NCBI RefSeq assembly: GCF_003258835.1
Contig: NZ_NPEV01000004.1
Coordinates: forward strand, 18,744-82,743
DNA length: 64,000 nt
Reading direction: 5' to 3'
Source: Rhodobium orientis
GTDB taxonomy: Bacteria; Pseudomonadota; Alphaproteobacteria; Rhizobiales; Rhodobiaceae
Made by a program: the position numbers and the translations under genes. Below the pieces are notes generated by a model. The model was not told the DNA's origin. It searched no databases and saw nothing but the letters and a program-made list of their open reading frames with translations. Positions 20,546-28,458 of this stretch are shown here, piece after piece (within the stretch, counting starts at the first letter, position 1; every line of letters begins with the position of its first letter).

Positions 20546-22420
20546 ATGACCGCCTTTTCCACCGATGCCGCCACAGGGTTTCCCGGAGTTTTCCACAACG
20601 CCGTCCACAGCCCGGACGACGGGGGCGCGGTGGCGGCCAGCGATCTCGGGGCGCTGCCGGAATGGGACCTCAGCGATCTCTACGACGGGCCGCAGTCCGA
20701 TGCCGTCAAGCGCGATTTGACGCGGGCGAAGGCAGATGGCGAGGCGTTCGAGAAGACGCGCAAGGGGCGGCTTGCCGGTTATCTTGCCCCGGGCGGGGAT
20801 GTGGGTCAGCTCGTTGCCGCGATCCGCGAATACGAGGAGCTGCAGGAGCTGCTCGGCCGGCTGATGTCCTATGCGAGCCTCTTGTACTCGGGCCAGACCA
20901 CCGATCCGGCGCGGGCGAAGTTCTATGGCGATGTGCAGGAAAAGGTGACCGCGGCGAGCGTCCATCTCTTGTTCTTCGAGCTGGAGCTCAACCGGGTCGA
21001 GGATGCGGCGATCGAGGCAGGCTTCAAGGACGAGGGCCTGGCCCACTACCGGCCGTGGATCGAGGACATCCGCAAGGAAAAGCCCTACCAGCTCGAGGAC
21101 GACATCGAGCGGCTGTTCCACGAAAAGTCGGTGACCGGGGCGGGCGCCTGGAACCGGCTGTTCGACGAGACCATGGCCGGGCTGTCGTTCCAGACCGCTT
21201 CCGGCGAACTGGGCCTTGAGGCGACCCTCAACCTCCTGCAGGATCCGGACGAGGAAAAGCGCAAGGACGCGGCCGAGGCATTGGCTCAGACCTTCTCGGA
21301 GAACCTTCGCACCTTTACCCTGATCACCAACACGCTCTCCAAGGACAAGGAGATCTCCGACCGCTGGCGCGGTTTCGGCGATGTCGCCGACTCCCGGCAC
21401 CTGGCCAACCGGGTCGAGCCGGAGGTGGTCGCGGCCCTCGTCGATGCCGTCACCGGCGCCTATCCGAAGCTCTCGCACCGCTACTACGCCATGAAGGCGC
21501 GCTGGCTGGGCATGGACAAGCTCGCCCATTGGGACCGCAACGCGCCGCTGCCGAACACCGACCGGCGCAAGGTTTCCTGGGACGAGGCGTCAAAGACCGT
21601 GCTCGATGCCTATGGCGGCTTTTCGCCGAAGATGGCGGAGATCGCCGATACCTTTTTCAAGCGCAACTGGATCGACGCGCCGGTGCGCCCCGGCAAGGCG
21701 CCGGGCGCCTTTTCGCACCCGACCGTGCCGAGTGCGCACCCTTATGTGCTGCTCAACTACCAGGGCCGCACGCGGGACGTCATGACGCTCGCCCACGAAC
21801 TCGGCCACGGCGTCCACCAGGTGCTGGCGGCGCCGCAGGGCGCGCTGATGGCGCCGACGCCGCTGACGCTCGCCGAGACCGCCAGCGTCTTCGGCGAGAT
21901 GCTGACCTTCCAGGCGATGCTGAAGACGGCGGGAACGCCGGAGTTGCGCAAGATCATGCTCGCCCAGAAGGTCGAGGACATGATCAACACGGTGGTGCGC
22001 CAGATCGCCTTTTACGTGTTCGAGCGCCGGCTGCACGAGGCGCGCCGCGAGGGCGAACTGACCTCGGAAGAGATCGGCCGCATCTGGCTGGAGGTGCAGG
22101 GAGAGAGCCTCGGCCCGGCGGTGGAACTGAAAGAGGGCTACGAGACCTACTGGACCTATATCCCGCACTTCATCCACGTGCCCTTCTACGTCTACGCCTA
22201 TGCCTTCGGCGACTGCCTCGTCAATTCGCTCTACGCGGTCTACGAGGAGGCCGAAACCGGCTTCCAGGAGAAGTATTTCGACATGCTAAAAGCCGGCGGC
22301 ACCAAGCACCACTCGGAGCTGCTGGCGCCGTTCGGGCTCGATGCCTCCGACCCGGCCTTCTGGCAGAAGGGACTGGGGGTGATTTCGCGGATGATTGATG
22401 AGTTGGAGGGGATGGAGTGA
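20546..22420 (+). CDS. pepF: M3 family oligoendopeptidase F
   Basis: This 624-aa cytosolic zinc metallopeptidase degrades short peptides. The zinc site is LAHELGHGVHQ with His417, Glu418 and His421, and the third ligand lies in the downstream TASVFGEM region. Length and the absence of a signal peptide match PepF/M3B enzymes of alphaproteobacteria. It is transcribed alone, divergent from the sigma-54 regulator across a 263-bp spacer that contains AT-rich patches but no obvious operator. Confidence 0.92.
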   Translation: MTAFSTDAATGFPGVFHNAVHSPDDGGAVAASDLGALPEWDLSDLYDGPQSDAVKRDLTRAKADGEAFEKTRKGRLAGYLAPGGDVGQLVAAIREYEELQELLGRLMSYASLLYSGQTTDPARAKFYGDVQEKVTAASVHLLFFELELNRVEDAAIEAGFKDEGLAHYRPWIEDIRKEKPYQLEDDIERLFHEKSVTGAGAWNRLFDETMAGLSFQTASGELGLEATLNLLQDPDEEKRKDAAEALAQTFSENLRTFTLITNTLSKDKEISDRWRGFGDVADSRHLANRVEPEVVAALVDAVTGAYPKLSHRYYAMKARWLGMDKLAHWDRNAPLPNTDRRKVSWDEASKTVLDAYGGFSPKMAEIADTFFKRNWIDAPVRPGKAPGAFSHPTVPSAHPYVLLNYQGRTRDVMTLAHELGHGVHQVLAAPQGALMAPTPLTLAETASVFGEMLTFQAMLKTAGTPELRKIMLAQKVEDMINTVVRQIAFYVFERRLHEARREGELTSEEIGRIWLEVQGESLGPAVELKEGYETYWTYIPHFIHVPFYVYAYAFGDCLVNSLYAVYEEAETGFQEKYFDMLKAGGTKHHSELLAPFGLDASDPAFWQKGLGVISRMIDELEGME

Positions 22421-22554
22421 GGGACGCGTTAGATGAGCGGGGCACATGCGGCAGGGCCTTTGCCTGAGCGCGCCTTATGGTGTTTCGTGCACAGGTTACA
22501 ATTTTAGCGATTATTCCGTCTGAATCGTAAGATCCTTTTGCTCAGAATTGCGCC

Positions 22555-22908
22555 ATGGGCACCGTGGCGCAATTTCGCGAGAAACACCGGGATCGGCGTC
22601 GGAAAGAACGCCGGTCGGGCGGGCTGGCGACGGCGGCAACGTTCGCAGTCGGTGTCGTCGTCGGCCTTTTGGTGATGAGCGAAAAAGACGCCGTCTTGCC
22701 GCTGCTGACGTCCGTTTCGCAGTCCTTTGCCGCGCTCGCCACCTGCAACATCAAGGGCAATGTCAGCTACAATACCGGCGAGCGCATTTTCCACGTCCCG
22801 GGCCAAAAATTTTACCATCAGACGGTGATCTCGCCGTCGCGCGGGGAGCGCTGGTTCTGCACCGAGAACGAAGCCTGGGCCGCCGGCTGGCGAAGGGCGC
22901 GGCGGTAG
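22555..22908 (+). CDS. Membrane-anchored small protein with C-terminal sunset-type domain
   Basis: This 117-aa protein has a very basic N-terminus (residues 1-22), one transmembrane helix (about 23-42) and a C-terminal module. The module contains CNIKGNVSYNTGERIFHVPG, a QKFYHQTVI stretch and GERWFCTENEAWAAGW. This pattern is what NCBI annotators call a sunset domain, often attached to nuclease-like or ExoI-like secreted proteins in rhizobia. Two conserved cysteines flank the domain. The function is not established. It stands alone between pepF and the antitoxin remnant. Confidence 0.8.
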   Translation: MGTVAQFREKHRDRRRKERRSGGLATAATFAVGVVVGLLVMSEKDAVLPLLTSVSQSFAALATCNIKGNVSYNTGERIFHVPGQKFYHQTVISPSRGERWFCTENEAWAAGWRRARR

Positions 22909-22932
22909 GCGGGGGTTATTGCGGCAGGTCCC

Positions 22933-23175
22933 TCACGAATCGACGCCCACAGCCAAACGCACGCCCGTCTCTTTCTGCAAATGACCGGTTTCCGCGGCGA
23001 GCTTTTCGAAGCCGACCGTCGCGTTGACACAGGTGCGTAGAACGGCTTTGCCGGTGTCGACATTGCCGGAGATCAGCAGATCGACCGCTTCGGCCAGCAG
23101 AGCGGCGCGAAAAGCCGGATCGCATCCGGCGCGGACCTTCACCGTTTCGGTGAACTCCCGGGCTAATGCGGACAT
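22933..23175 (-). CDS. Shortened HigA-like antitoxin/regulator, HTH core missing
   Basis: This is an 80-aa protein. Residues 1-63 match, from memory, the N-terminal half of a common small regulator/antitoxin family: a start like M-x-L-x-R-x-F-x-E-T-V, then DPAFRAALL, a TGKAVLR-like segment and NATVGFEKLA. The end LQKETGVRLAV matches that family's C-terminus. Family members are about 105 aa and carry roughly 26 more residues between these parts, including the helix-turn-helix (a KSLxRM...GNP pattern). Here these are absent without breaking the frame, so DNA binding is probably lost. No toxin gene is next to it. It may be a relic. Confidence 0.6.
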   Translation of the reverse strand: MSALAREFTETVKVRAGCDPAFRAALLAEAVDLLISGNVDTGKAVLRTCVNATVGFEKLAAETGHLQKETGVRLAVGVDS

Positions 23176-23270
23176 TGTTCTTCTCTCTTGCCTTGTCTGC
23201 AATTCTGCCAGCGAGTTTTGGCTGCGTCGATACTCTTCTGTCGATGTGGCGAACGGCCAACAATCGCCGC

Positions 23271-23378
23271 AAACATGACCCTCATCACACTCCTTCGTTC
23301 GCGTGGCTCCCATGTTGGCAAGGTCGCGGGAAACGCGGCGTGCGCTGTCCCCGGCGCATCTAACGAAGGAGAAGGACA
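23271..23378 (+). promoter_or_regulatory. Structured leader A: element complementary to the downstream ribosome-binding site
   Basis: CTCCTTCGTT (23290-23299) is perfectly complementary to AACGAAGGAG (23362-23371), which contains the ribosome-binding site 7 nt before the ATG at 23379. The upstream element also lies between AACATG (23272-23277) and CATGTT (23311-23316), which can pair with each other. So a hairpin whose loop binds the ribosome-binding site (a pseudoknot), or two exclusive folds, is possible. The same arrangement is conserved in leader B. This suggests translational control; the signal is unknown. Confidence 0.55.
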
Positions 23379-23717
23379 ATGAAACGCGCATTTCTTTCCG
23401 GACTGGCACTGGCGGCGCTGCTGGCGACGTTCCACGGCCCCGCGAATGCACATCCCATCACACCGCCGGCCACGGCATATCTCGCTCATGCCGATACCGC
23501 GGAGGTGGTCAAGGTCGGCTGGCGGGCCAAGCGCCGCCACACCAAGCGGTTCCGCTACAATCGGCGGAACCGCGGCCACGGCTACGGCCGTTTCCGCGGC
23601 GGTCGCCGGGCGTCGAGGTTGGGGCCCTATGTGCATCCCGGCGTCGCCTCGATGCTGATCCGGCGTCGCCAGTGCCTCGATGCGCTGTTCCCGGCGAGCG
23701 ATCCCGCCTGCCGGTGA
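23379..23717 (+). CDS. Small secreted Arg/Gly-rich protein, paralog A
   Basis: This 112-aa protein has a clear Sec signal (FLSGLALAALLATFHGPANA). Cleavage after ANA would leave a mature N-terminal His-Pro-Ile. The body is strongly basic: VKVGWRAKRRH, KRFRYNRR, RGHGYGRFRGG, then PYVxPGVASM and a C-terminal Cys pair. It is about 70% identical by eye to the protein at 24059-24400, with the core nearly invariant. I do not recognise the family. A basic, periplasmic or surface role (binding polyanions or metal through the N-terminal His) is speculation. The duplicated leader upstream suggests both are regulated in the same way. Confidence 0.72.
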   Translation: MKRAFLSGLALAALLATFHGPANAHPITPPATAYLAHADTAEVVKVGWRAKRRHTKRFRYNRRNRGHGYGRFRGGRRASRLGPYVHPGVASMLIRRRQCLDALFPASDPACR

Positions 23718-23851
23718 CGATGCCCAATGATGGCCATTGGCGGGCGACGACGTCGCTGGTCGCCTCGGGCGCTCGTCCCGGGGCGCCCGTCCGCATGGGA
23801 AGGCTTTCCGCGGGCGCTTTCCAGCAAAGCCTTCTCCCGAGCCGGCCCCGC

Positions 23852-23899
23852 TCGGGCTGACGCCGATCGGCCTCGAGGGAGACTGCCGAGATCGACGAT
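23852..23899 (+). pseudogene. Decayed copy of the 5' end of the haem-dependent N-demethylase gene
   Basis: TCGGGCTGACGCCGATCGG here differs by one base from the corresponding part of the intact gene at 24585-24603. Similarity continues with small indels to CGACGAT (gene copy ending at 24631). Its place after paralog A mirrors the position of the intact gene after paralog B. This supports a tandem duplication of leader, small gene and N-demethylase start, with the left copy truncated. The match is short, so confidence is modest. Confidence 0.4.
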
Positions 23900-23942
23900 T
23901 GCCTTGCTTGCCCTCACCGGTTGCTGCTCCCGCAATCGCTCC

Positions 23943-24058
23943 AAACATGACCTCCATCACACTCCTTCGTCTGACCTGGCCCCATGTTGAAAGGGTCGCG
24001 GACGGCTGCGGCCTGCGCTCCCGAAAGCGCACCCAACCAAGAACGAAGGAGACGACCC
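23943..24058 (+). promoter_or_regulatory. Structured leader B: element complementary to the downstream ribosome-binding site
   Basis: CTCCTTCGT (23962-23970) is complementary to ACGAAGGAG (24043-24051), whose AAGGAG is 7 nt before the ATG at 24059. AACATG (23944-23949) and CATGTT (23983-23988) flank the element with exactly the same 12-nt spacings as in leader A. The linker between CATGTT and the ribosome-binding site differs in length (54 versus 46 nt) and sequence, so the paired elements are better conserved than their surroundings. Confidence 0.55.
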
Positions 24059-24400
24059 ATGAGACGCACATTTCTTTCCGGACTGGCACTGGCGGCGCTG
24101 CTGGCGGCGGCCCACGGCCCCGCGAGCGCGCATCCCATCATCCCGCCGGGCGCGGCATATCTCGCCCATGCCGACGAGGCCCATGTGGTCAAGGTCGGCT
24201 GGCGGGCAAAGCGCCGCCACGCCAAGCGGTTCCGCTACAATCGCCGGCACCGCGGCCACGGCTATGGCCGTTTTCGCGGCGGTGGTCGGTCGTCGAGGAT
24301 GGGCCCCTACGTGATGCCGGGCGTTGCCTCGATGATCAAGCAAAGATGCCGCCCGAGGCGCGAAGAGCTCCTCCCGGGCGGCCCGCGCGGCTGCAATTGA
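24059..24400 (+). CDS. Small secreted Arg/Gly-rich protein, paralog B
   Basis: This 113-aa protein has a signal peptide FLSGLALAALLAAAHGPASA with cleavage after ASA, again leaving a mature His-Pro-Ile start. The core VKVGWRAKRRHAKRFRYNRR and RGHGYGRFRGG is shared with paralog A (23379-23717). The C-terminal 25 residues differ but keep two cysteines. The start is set by AAGGAG at 24046-24051. It is the right copy of a tandem duplication, and the N-demethylase gene follows after 135 bp. Function unknown. Confidence 0.72.
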   Translation: MRRTFLSGLALAALLAAAHGPASAHPIIPPGAAYLAHADEAHVVKVGWRAKRRHAKRFRYNRRHRGHGYGRFRGGGRSSRMGPYVMPGVASMIKQRCRPRREELLPGGPRGCN

Positions 24401-24535
24401 CCGGGACCACGTCCTACTTGCCTCCAAATCGCCCGACGACCGGTCGGGCGATTTGTCGTTGCGGCATCGCGGGCGCCGGTCAGCGCGACATTGCCAGGTC
24501 TTGCCCTCCTGCTCCGTCCCGCCTAAACCGCTGCC

Positions 24536-25441
24536 ATGCGTGCATTCCTCCACAAGCCCTATCTCACCACCAAGCCCTTCTCGATCGGGCTGAAGCCGAT
24601 CGGGCCGGAGGCGATTGTCGAGACCGACGATCGCGTCGCGCGGGACCTTGCCGAGAAGGAGGCGTTGTTTGCCGCGGACGAGGCGGCGGTGTTCCGGGCC
24701 GAGCAGGGAACCGGCGCGGCACAGGCGGAAATCCTGAAGGTCGTGCTCGCCTCGGCGACGGACCAACGGCCGGACCTTTACGAGCTCGACCGGGAGGGCG
24801 TGACGGTGGCCCCGGCTGCCCGCCGCTATCGCTTCTCCGACTTCTCCGATGCGCCTCTGAAACTCGCCGCCCTCCTCGTCCAGGAAGACCTCTGCCTGAT
24901 GCGCAAGGGCGACGACGGCTGGCGGCTGGCGGCCGCCGCGGTCTGTTTCCCCTCGTCCTGGCAGCTCGAAGAGAAATTCGCCAAGCCGATGGGCGCGATC
25001 CACGATCCTGTGCCGGGCTTTGCCGGGCGCATGCTGACGGTGGTGGAGCGCATCTTCGACAATCTGGCGCCAGGCAGTGCCGTGGAGCGCCACAACTGGT
25101 CGCTCTACACCGACACTAGGCTCCGGCATGCCGAGCCGCACGAGGAGGACATGGCGGCGCTGACGCCGGCCGAACTGGCCGAGAGACTGGCGGTGCGCGT
25201 GGAACGCCAGACGCTGATGCGGCTGCCGGAGACGAGCGATATCCTGTTCACGATCCGCATCCATGTGGACCCGGTGGAAACCATCCGCGCGCATCCGGAC
25301 CGGGAAAAGATCGCATTGGCGCTCGCCGGGCAGCTTGCCGCGATGACGCCGGACCAGCTCCGCTACAAGGGGCTGACCCGCGCCGCGCCGGCGATCGGTG
25401 CGCTGCTGTCCGACATCGCCGGGGTACCGCAACCGGCCTGA
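24536..25441 (+). CDS. Haem-dependent oxidative N-demethylase family protein (DUF3445)
   Basis: This 301-aa soluble protein matches the DUF3445/HDOD family, haem enzymes that demethylate secondary amines. Family-typical stretches are TTKPFSIGLKPI near the start, CLMRKGDDGWRLAAAAVCFPSSW (about 120-143), which is the central haem-pocket region, KFAKPMGAIHDPVPG (about 148-162), and RHNWSLYTD. The arrangement and length match relatives of about 300 aa. A possible link with the torA operon through methylamine chemistry is only suggestive, since they lie 22 kb apart. A degraded copy of its 5' end lies upstream. Confidence 0.8.
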   Translation: MRAFLHKPYLTTKPFSIGLKPIGPEAIVETDDRVARDLAEKEALFAADEAAVFRAEQGTGAAQAEILKVVLASATDQRPDLYELDREGVTVAPAARRYRFSDFSDAPLKLAALLVQEDLCLMRKGDDGWRLAAAAVCFPSSWQLEEKFAKPMGAIHDPVPGFAGRMLTVVERIFDNLAPGSAVERHNWSLYTDTRLRHAEPHEEDMAALTPAELAERLAVRVERQTLMRLPETSDILFTIRIHVDPVETIRAHPDREKIALALAGQLAAMTPDQLRYKGLTRAAPAIGALLSDIAGVPQPA

Positions 25442-25574
25442 GGCCGGCTGTCTTGCAGGTACCGCTCGCAAAAATCTCTGGACAGGCACCGCCGGCCCGC
25501 GTCAAGGATGGCGCCGCGTCCCGGTCGCTTCCCACGGCCCGATCCGGCGCCCCGACCTTTCGAAAGCAACACCC

Positions 25575-26813
25575 ATGGGCTTTTTGGCCTTTGCCGTCGC
25601 CAATCTGCGCTGGCTCTTTGCCGGCTTCCTGCTGACCTTTGCCTCAAGCTTCGGCCAGACCTTCTTCATTTCGCTGTTCGGCGGCGAGATCCGCGCCGAA
25701 TACGGCCTCTCCCACGGCGATTTCGGCACGCTCTACATGGCGGCGACCCTGGCGAGCGCGGCAACGCTGCTCTGGGTCGGCAAGTTCGCCGACCACTCGC
25801 GGCTCGACCTCGTCAGCGGGCTTATCCTCGGCGGGCTGGCGGTCACCTGCCTGATGATGGCGCTGTCGCCCGGCATCGCCGTCCTTGCGGTCGCGCTCTT
25901 CGGCCTCAGGCTGTTCGGCCAGGGCATGCTCGACCATGTGGCGCTGACGGCGATGGCGCGCTGGTACAACCGGGAGCGGGGCCGGGCGATCGCCATTGCC
26001 GCCCTCGGCCATCCGGTCGGCGAGGCGATCTTTCCGGCGATCGGCGTGTTCCTGGCCGCCGCCATCGGCTGGCGCCAGACCTGGGTCGTCGCCTGTATTG
26101 CGCTGGCGCTGGCGGCGCCGCTTTCCATGGTCCTCTTCCGCCAGTCCCGGGTGCCGAAGACGCCGCTGCCGCCACGCCGCGAGGGCGAGGCGCCGGCGGA
26201 GGAGTGGACCCGTGCCCGGGTGCTGCGCGATCCGCTGTTCTGGATCCTGCTGCCGGGGCTGCTGGCGCCCGCCTTCATCGTCACCGGCGTCTTCTTCCAC
26301 CAGGTGCATCTGGTCGAGACCAAGGGCTGGGAGCTTGCCTGGTTCGCGGCCGGCTACCCGTTCTTTGCCGCAACCTCGATCACCAGCGGCCTTGCCACCG
26401 GATGGATCATCGACCGCTGGTCCGCCAGACGCGCGCTGCCGGCCTATCTGTTGCCGATGGCGGGCGGCCTTCTGGTCCTTGCCTGGTCGCCGGAGCCGGG
26501 GCTGGCGCTCCTCTTCTTCGTGCTCGCCGGGCTCACGCAAGGGGGCAGCTCCGCGGTCCTCGGCGCGGTCTGGGCGGAACTTTACGGCAGCGCCCATATC
26601 GGCGCGATCCGTTCGGTGGCGGTTGCCGCGGCGGTGCTGTCGACGGCGCTCGCGCCGGGCCTGATGGGCTGGCTGATCGATCTCGGCGTTGCCATCGAGA
26701 CGCAGCTCGTCGCCATGGCCGTCTATGCGGGGGCGGCGACCATCGTCTTTGCGCTGCTTTCCGGCGCGCTGCATCGCCGCGCCTGTTCAACGGGCGCCGA
26801 AGTGCCATATTAG
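25575..26813 (+). CDS. Major facilitator superfamily transporter
   Basis: This 412-aa inner-membrane carrier has about 12 transmembrane helices. The cytoplasmic loop 2-3 motif is present in altered form (GKFADHSRLD), and the repeat in the second half reads GWIIDRWSARR. A central hydrophilic loop of about 35 residues separates the two six-helix halves. The start is the ATG at 25575. The upstream frame extends to 25398, overlapping the preceding gene, but lacks membrane character. Substrate unknown; the best general match is the oxalate/formate or monocarboxylate-type MFS group. It is followed by a 64-bp gap and the ABC1 kinase gene on the same strand. Confidence 0.85.
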   Translation: MGFLAFAVANLRWLFAGFLLTFASSFGQTFFISLFGGEIRAEYGLSHGDFGTLYMAATLASAATLLWVGKFADHSRLDLVSGLILGGLAVTCLMMALSPGIAVLAVALFGLRLFGQGMLDHVALTAMARWYNRERGRAIAIAALGHPVGEAIFPAIGVFLAAAIGWRQTWVVACIALALAAPLSMVLFRQSRVPKTPLPPRREGEAPAEEWTRARVLRDPLFWILLPGLLAPAFIVTGVFFHQVHLVETKGWELAWFAAGYPFFAATSITSGLATGWIIDRWSARRALPAYLLPMAGGLLVLAWSPEPGLALLFFVLAGLTQGGSSAVLGAVWAELYGSAHIGAIRSVAVAAAVLSTALAPGLMGWLIDLGVAIETQLVAMAVYAGAATIVFALLSGALHRRACSTGAEVPY

Positions 26814-26877
26814 GCGTGGATGAAACGCCGCCGGGCGGCGCGCGTCGACGATGTGTCAGTGAGTTTTTGCGACCACG

Positions 26878-28266
26878 ATGAACGATAAGATCAAGGATAC
26901 CGAAGCCAACCGCTTCAGCGGCCGGGTCCGGCGCTATGCCCGGGTCGGCACCAATATGGGCGGCCTTGCCGCGCGCATGGCCGGCACGCGCTTTTTCGGC
27001 GGCGATGCCGACCACGACCGTAACGCGACGGAACTGGCCGCAGCGCTCGGCGGGCTGAAGGGCCCGCTCATGAAGGTGGTGCAACTGCTCGCCACCATTC
27101 CCGATGCCGTACCTCCGGAATACGCAACGGAATTCGCCAAGCTGCAGGCCAACGCGCCGCCGATGGGCTGGGCCTTCGTCAAGCGGCGGATGACGGCCGA
27201 ACTCGGGGCCGGCTGGCAGAAGCGCTTCGCCTCCTTCGAGCACGAGCCGGCCGCGGCCGCCTCGCTCGGCCAGGTGCACCGGGCGGTCCACACCGACGGG
27301 CGCAACCTTGCCTGCAAGCTGCAGTACCCGGACATGGAATCGGCGGTCGAAGCCGACCTCAACCAGCTCGGCATCATCTTTTCCCTCCACCGGCGCACCA
27401 AGCCGGCGATCGACACCCGTGAGATCGCCAAGGAGATCGGCGCCAGGGTGCGCGAGGAACTCGACTATTACCGGGAGGCGCGGCACACCAAGCTCTATGA
27501 CGGCATCTTCGCCGACAACGATCAGGTGCGGGTGCCGGAGATCGTCGACGAATTGTCCACCAAGCGGCTGCTGACCATGACCTGGCTCGATGGCAGGCGG
27601 CTCCTGGAATACCGCGAGCACTCGCTGGAGGAGCGCAACATCGTCGCGGAGACCCTGTTCAAGGCGTGGTGGTATCCGTTCAGCCACTACGGCGTCATCC
27701 ACGGCGATCCGCATCTCGGCAACTACACGGTGTTCGAGGAGGGCGGCCGGCCGGCCGGCATGAACCTCCTCGACTATGGCTGCATCCGCATCTTCCCGCC
27801 CGAGTTCATCAAGGGCGTCGTCGATCTCTACACCGGGCTTCGCGACAATGACGACGAGCGGGTGGTGCATGCCTATGAGCGCTGGGGCTTCAAGGGACTG
27901 ACCAAGGACGTCATCGAGATCCTCAATGTCTGGGCGCGGTTCATCTACGGTCCGATCCTGACCGACCGCGTACGGACCATGGCCGACGGCGTCTCACCGT
28001 CCGAATACGGCCGCAAGGAAGCCTTCCAGGTGCACAAGGCGCTGAAGGAGCGGGGACCGGTGACGGTGCCACGGGAGTTCGTGTTCATGGACCGGGCGGC
28101 GATCGGCCTTGGCGGTGTGTTCCTGCATCTCGGCGCCGAGCTGAATTTCTACAAGCTCTTCAACGGCCAGATCGAGGACTTCGACATCGATGTGGTCGCC
28201 CGGCGCCAGCGCGAGGCGCTCGCCAGCACGGGGCTGTCGCTGGAGACGGTGGCGTCGCCGCAATAG
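26878..28266 (+). CDS. ABC1/UbiB-family atypical kinase
   Basis: This 462-aa protein belongs to the AarF/UbiB/ADCK family linked to quinone lipid biology. It shows the Ala-rich loop AAAASLGQVHRA (about 122-133), a conserved Lys in LACKLQYP, the catalytic VIHGDPHLGNY (His-Gly-Asp) and the metal-binding LLDYG. The N-terminal KxGQ motif is altered to KVVQ within GPLMKVVQLLATIPD, as in a subfamily distinct from ubiquinone-biosynthetic UbiB. No C-terminal membrane helices like those of UbiB are present. So I call it family-level only and give no symbol. Confidence 0.85.
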   Translation: MNDKIKDTEANRFSGRVRRYARVGTNMGGLAARMAGTRFFGGDADHDRNATELAAALGGLKGPLMKVVQLLATIPDAVPPEYATEFAKLQANAPPMGWAFVKRRMTAELGAGWQKRFASFEHEPAAAASLGQVHRAVHTDGRNLACKLQYPDMESAVEADLNQLGIIFSLHRRTKPAIDTREIAKEIGARVREELDYYREARHTKLYDGIFADNDQVRVPEIVDELSTKRLLTMTWLDGRRLLEYREHSLEERNIVAETLFKAWWYPFSHYGVIHGDPHLGNYTVFEEGGRPAGMNLLDYGCIRIFPPEFIKGVVDLYTGLRDNDDERVVHAYERWGFKGLTKDVIEILNVWARFIYGPILTDRVRTMADGVSPSEYGRKEAFQVHKALKERGPVTVPREFVFMDRAAIGLGGVFLHLGAELNFYKLFNGQIEDFDIDVVARRQREALASTGLSLETVASPQ

Positions 28267-28395
28267 CGAGGGGGACCGGACGGCGCTGCGCTTGCATGCG
28301 CCTTGGGTAATATGACCGGCCGGGTCTTTCGGCGTTGCACAACAAGTGCTATGCCTTCGATCGCATGGCGGTTCGAAAACTGTTGTGCGCCCGCG

Positions 28396-28423
28396 TTGCC
28401 GCAGGCGCATGCTTTGCTATAAC
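28396..28423 (+). promoter_or_regulatory. Candidate promoter for the aa3-IV/pnt operon
   Basis: TTGCCG (28396-28401) and TATAAC (28418-28423) are separated by 16 bp and lie 35 bp before the ATG at 28459. The fit to a sigma-70-type promoter is reasonable. An inverted repeat GCACAACA (28337-28344) / TGTTGTGC (28381-28388) lies just upstream and could be a regulator site. Confidence 0.35.
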
Positions 28424-28458
28424 AGCCCGGACGTACCTTGATTCAAAGGGAGGGGAGC

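Larger units (their letters stand above)
23718..24058. other. Spacer between the two secreted paralogs
   Basis: This 341-bp stretch has no convincing gene. Its left half contains a degenerate match to the 5' end of the N-demethylase gene (23852-23899), and its right part is leader B (23943-24058). The open frames that cross it have no coding-like features and are judged to be by-products of high GC. Confidence 0.6.

Noticed and set aside
23175-23378. A HigB-like toxin gene next to the shortened antitoxin
   Set aside because: The interval upstream of the antitoxin start has no frame with toxin-like motifs and is instead occupied by leader A of the secreted protein.
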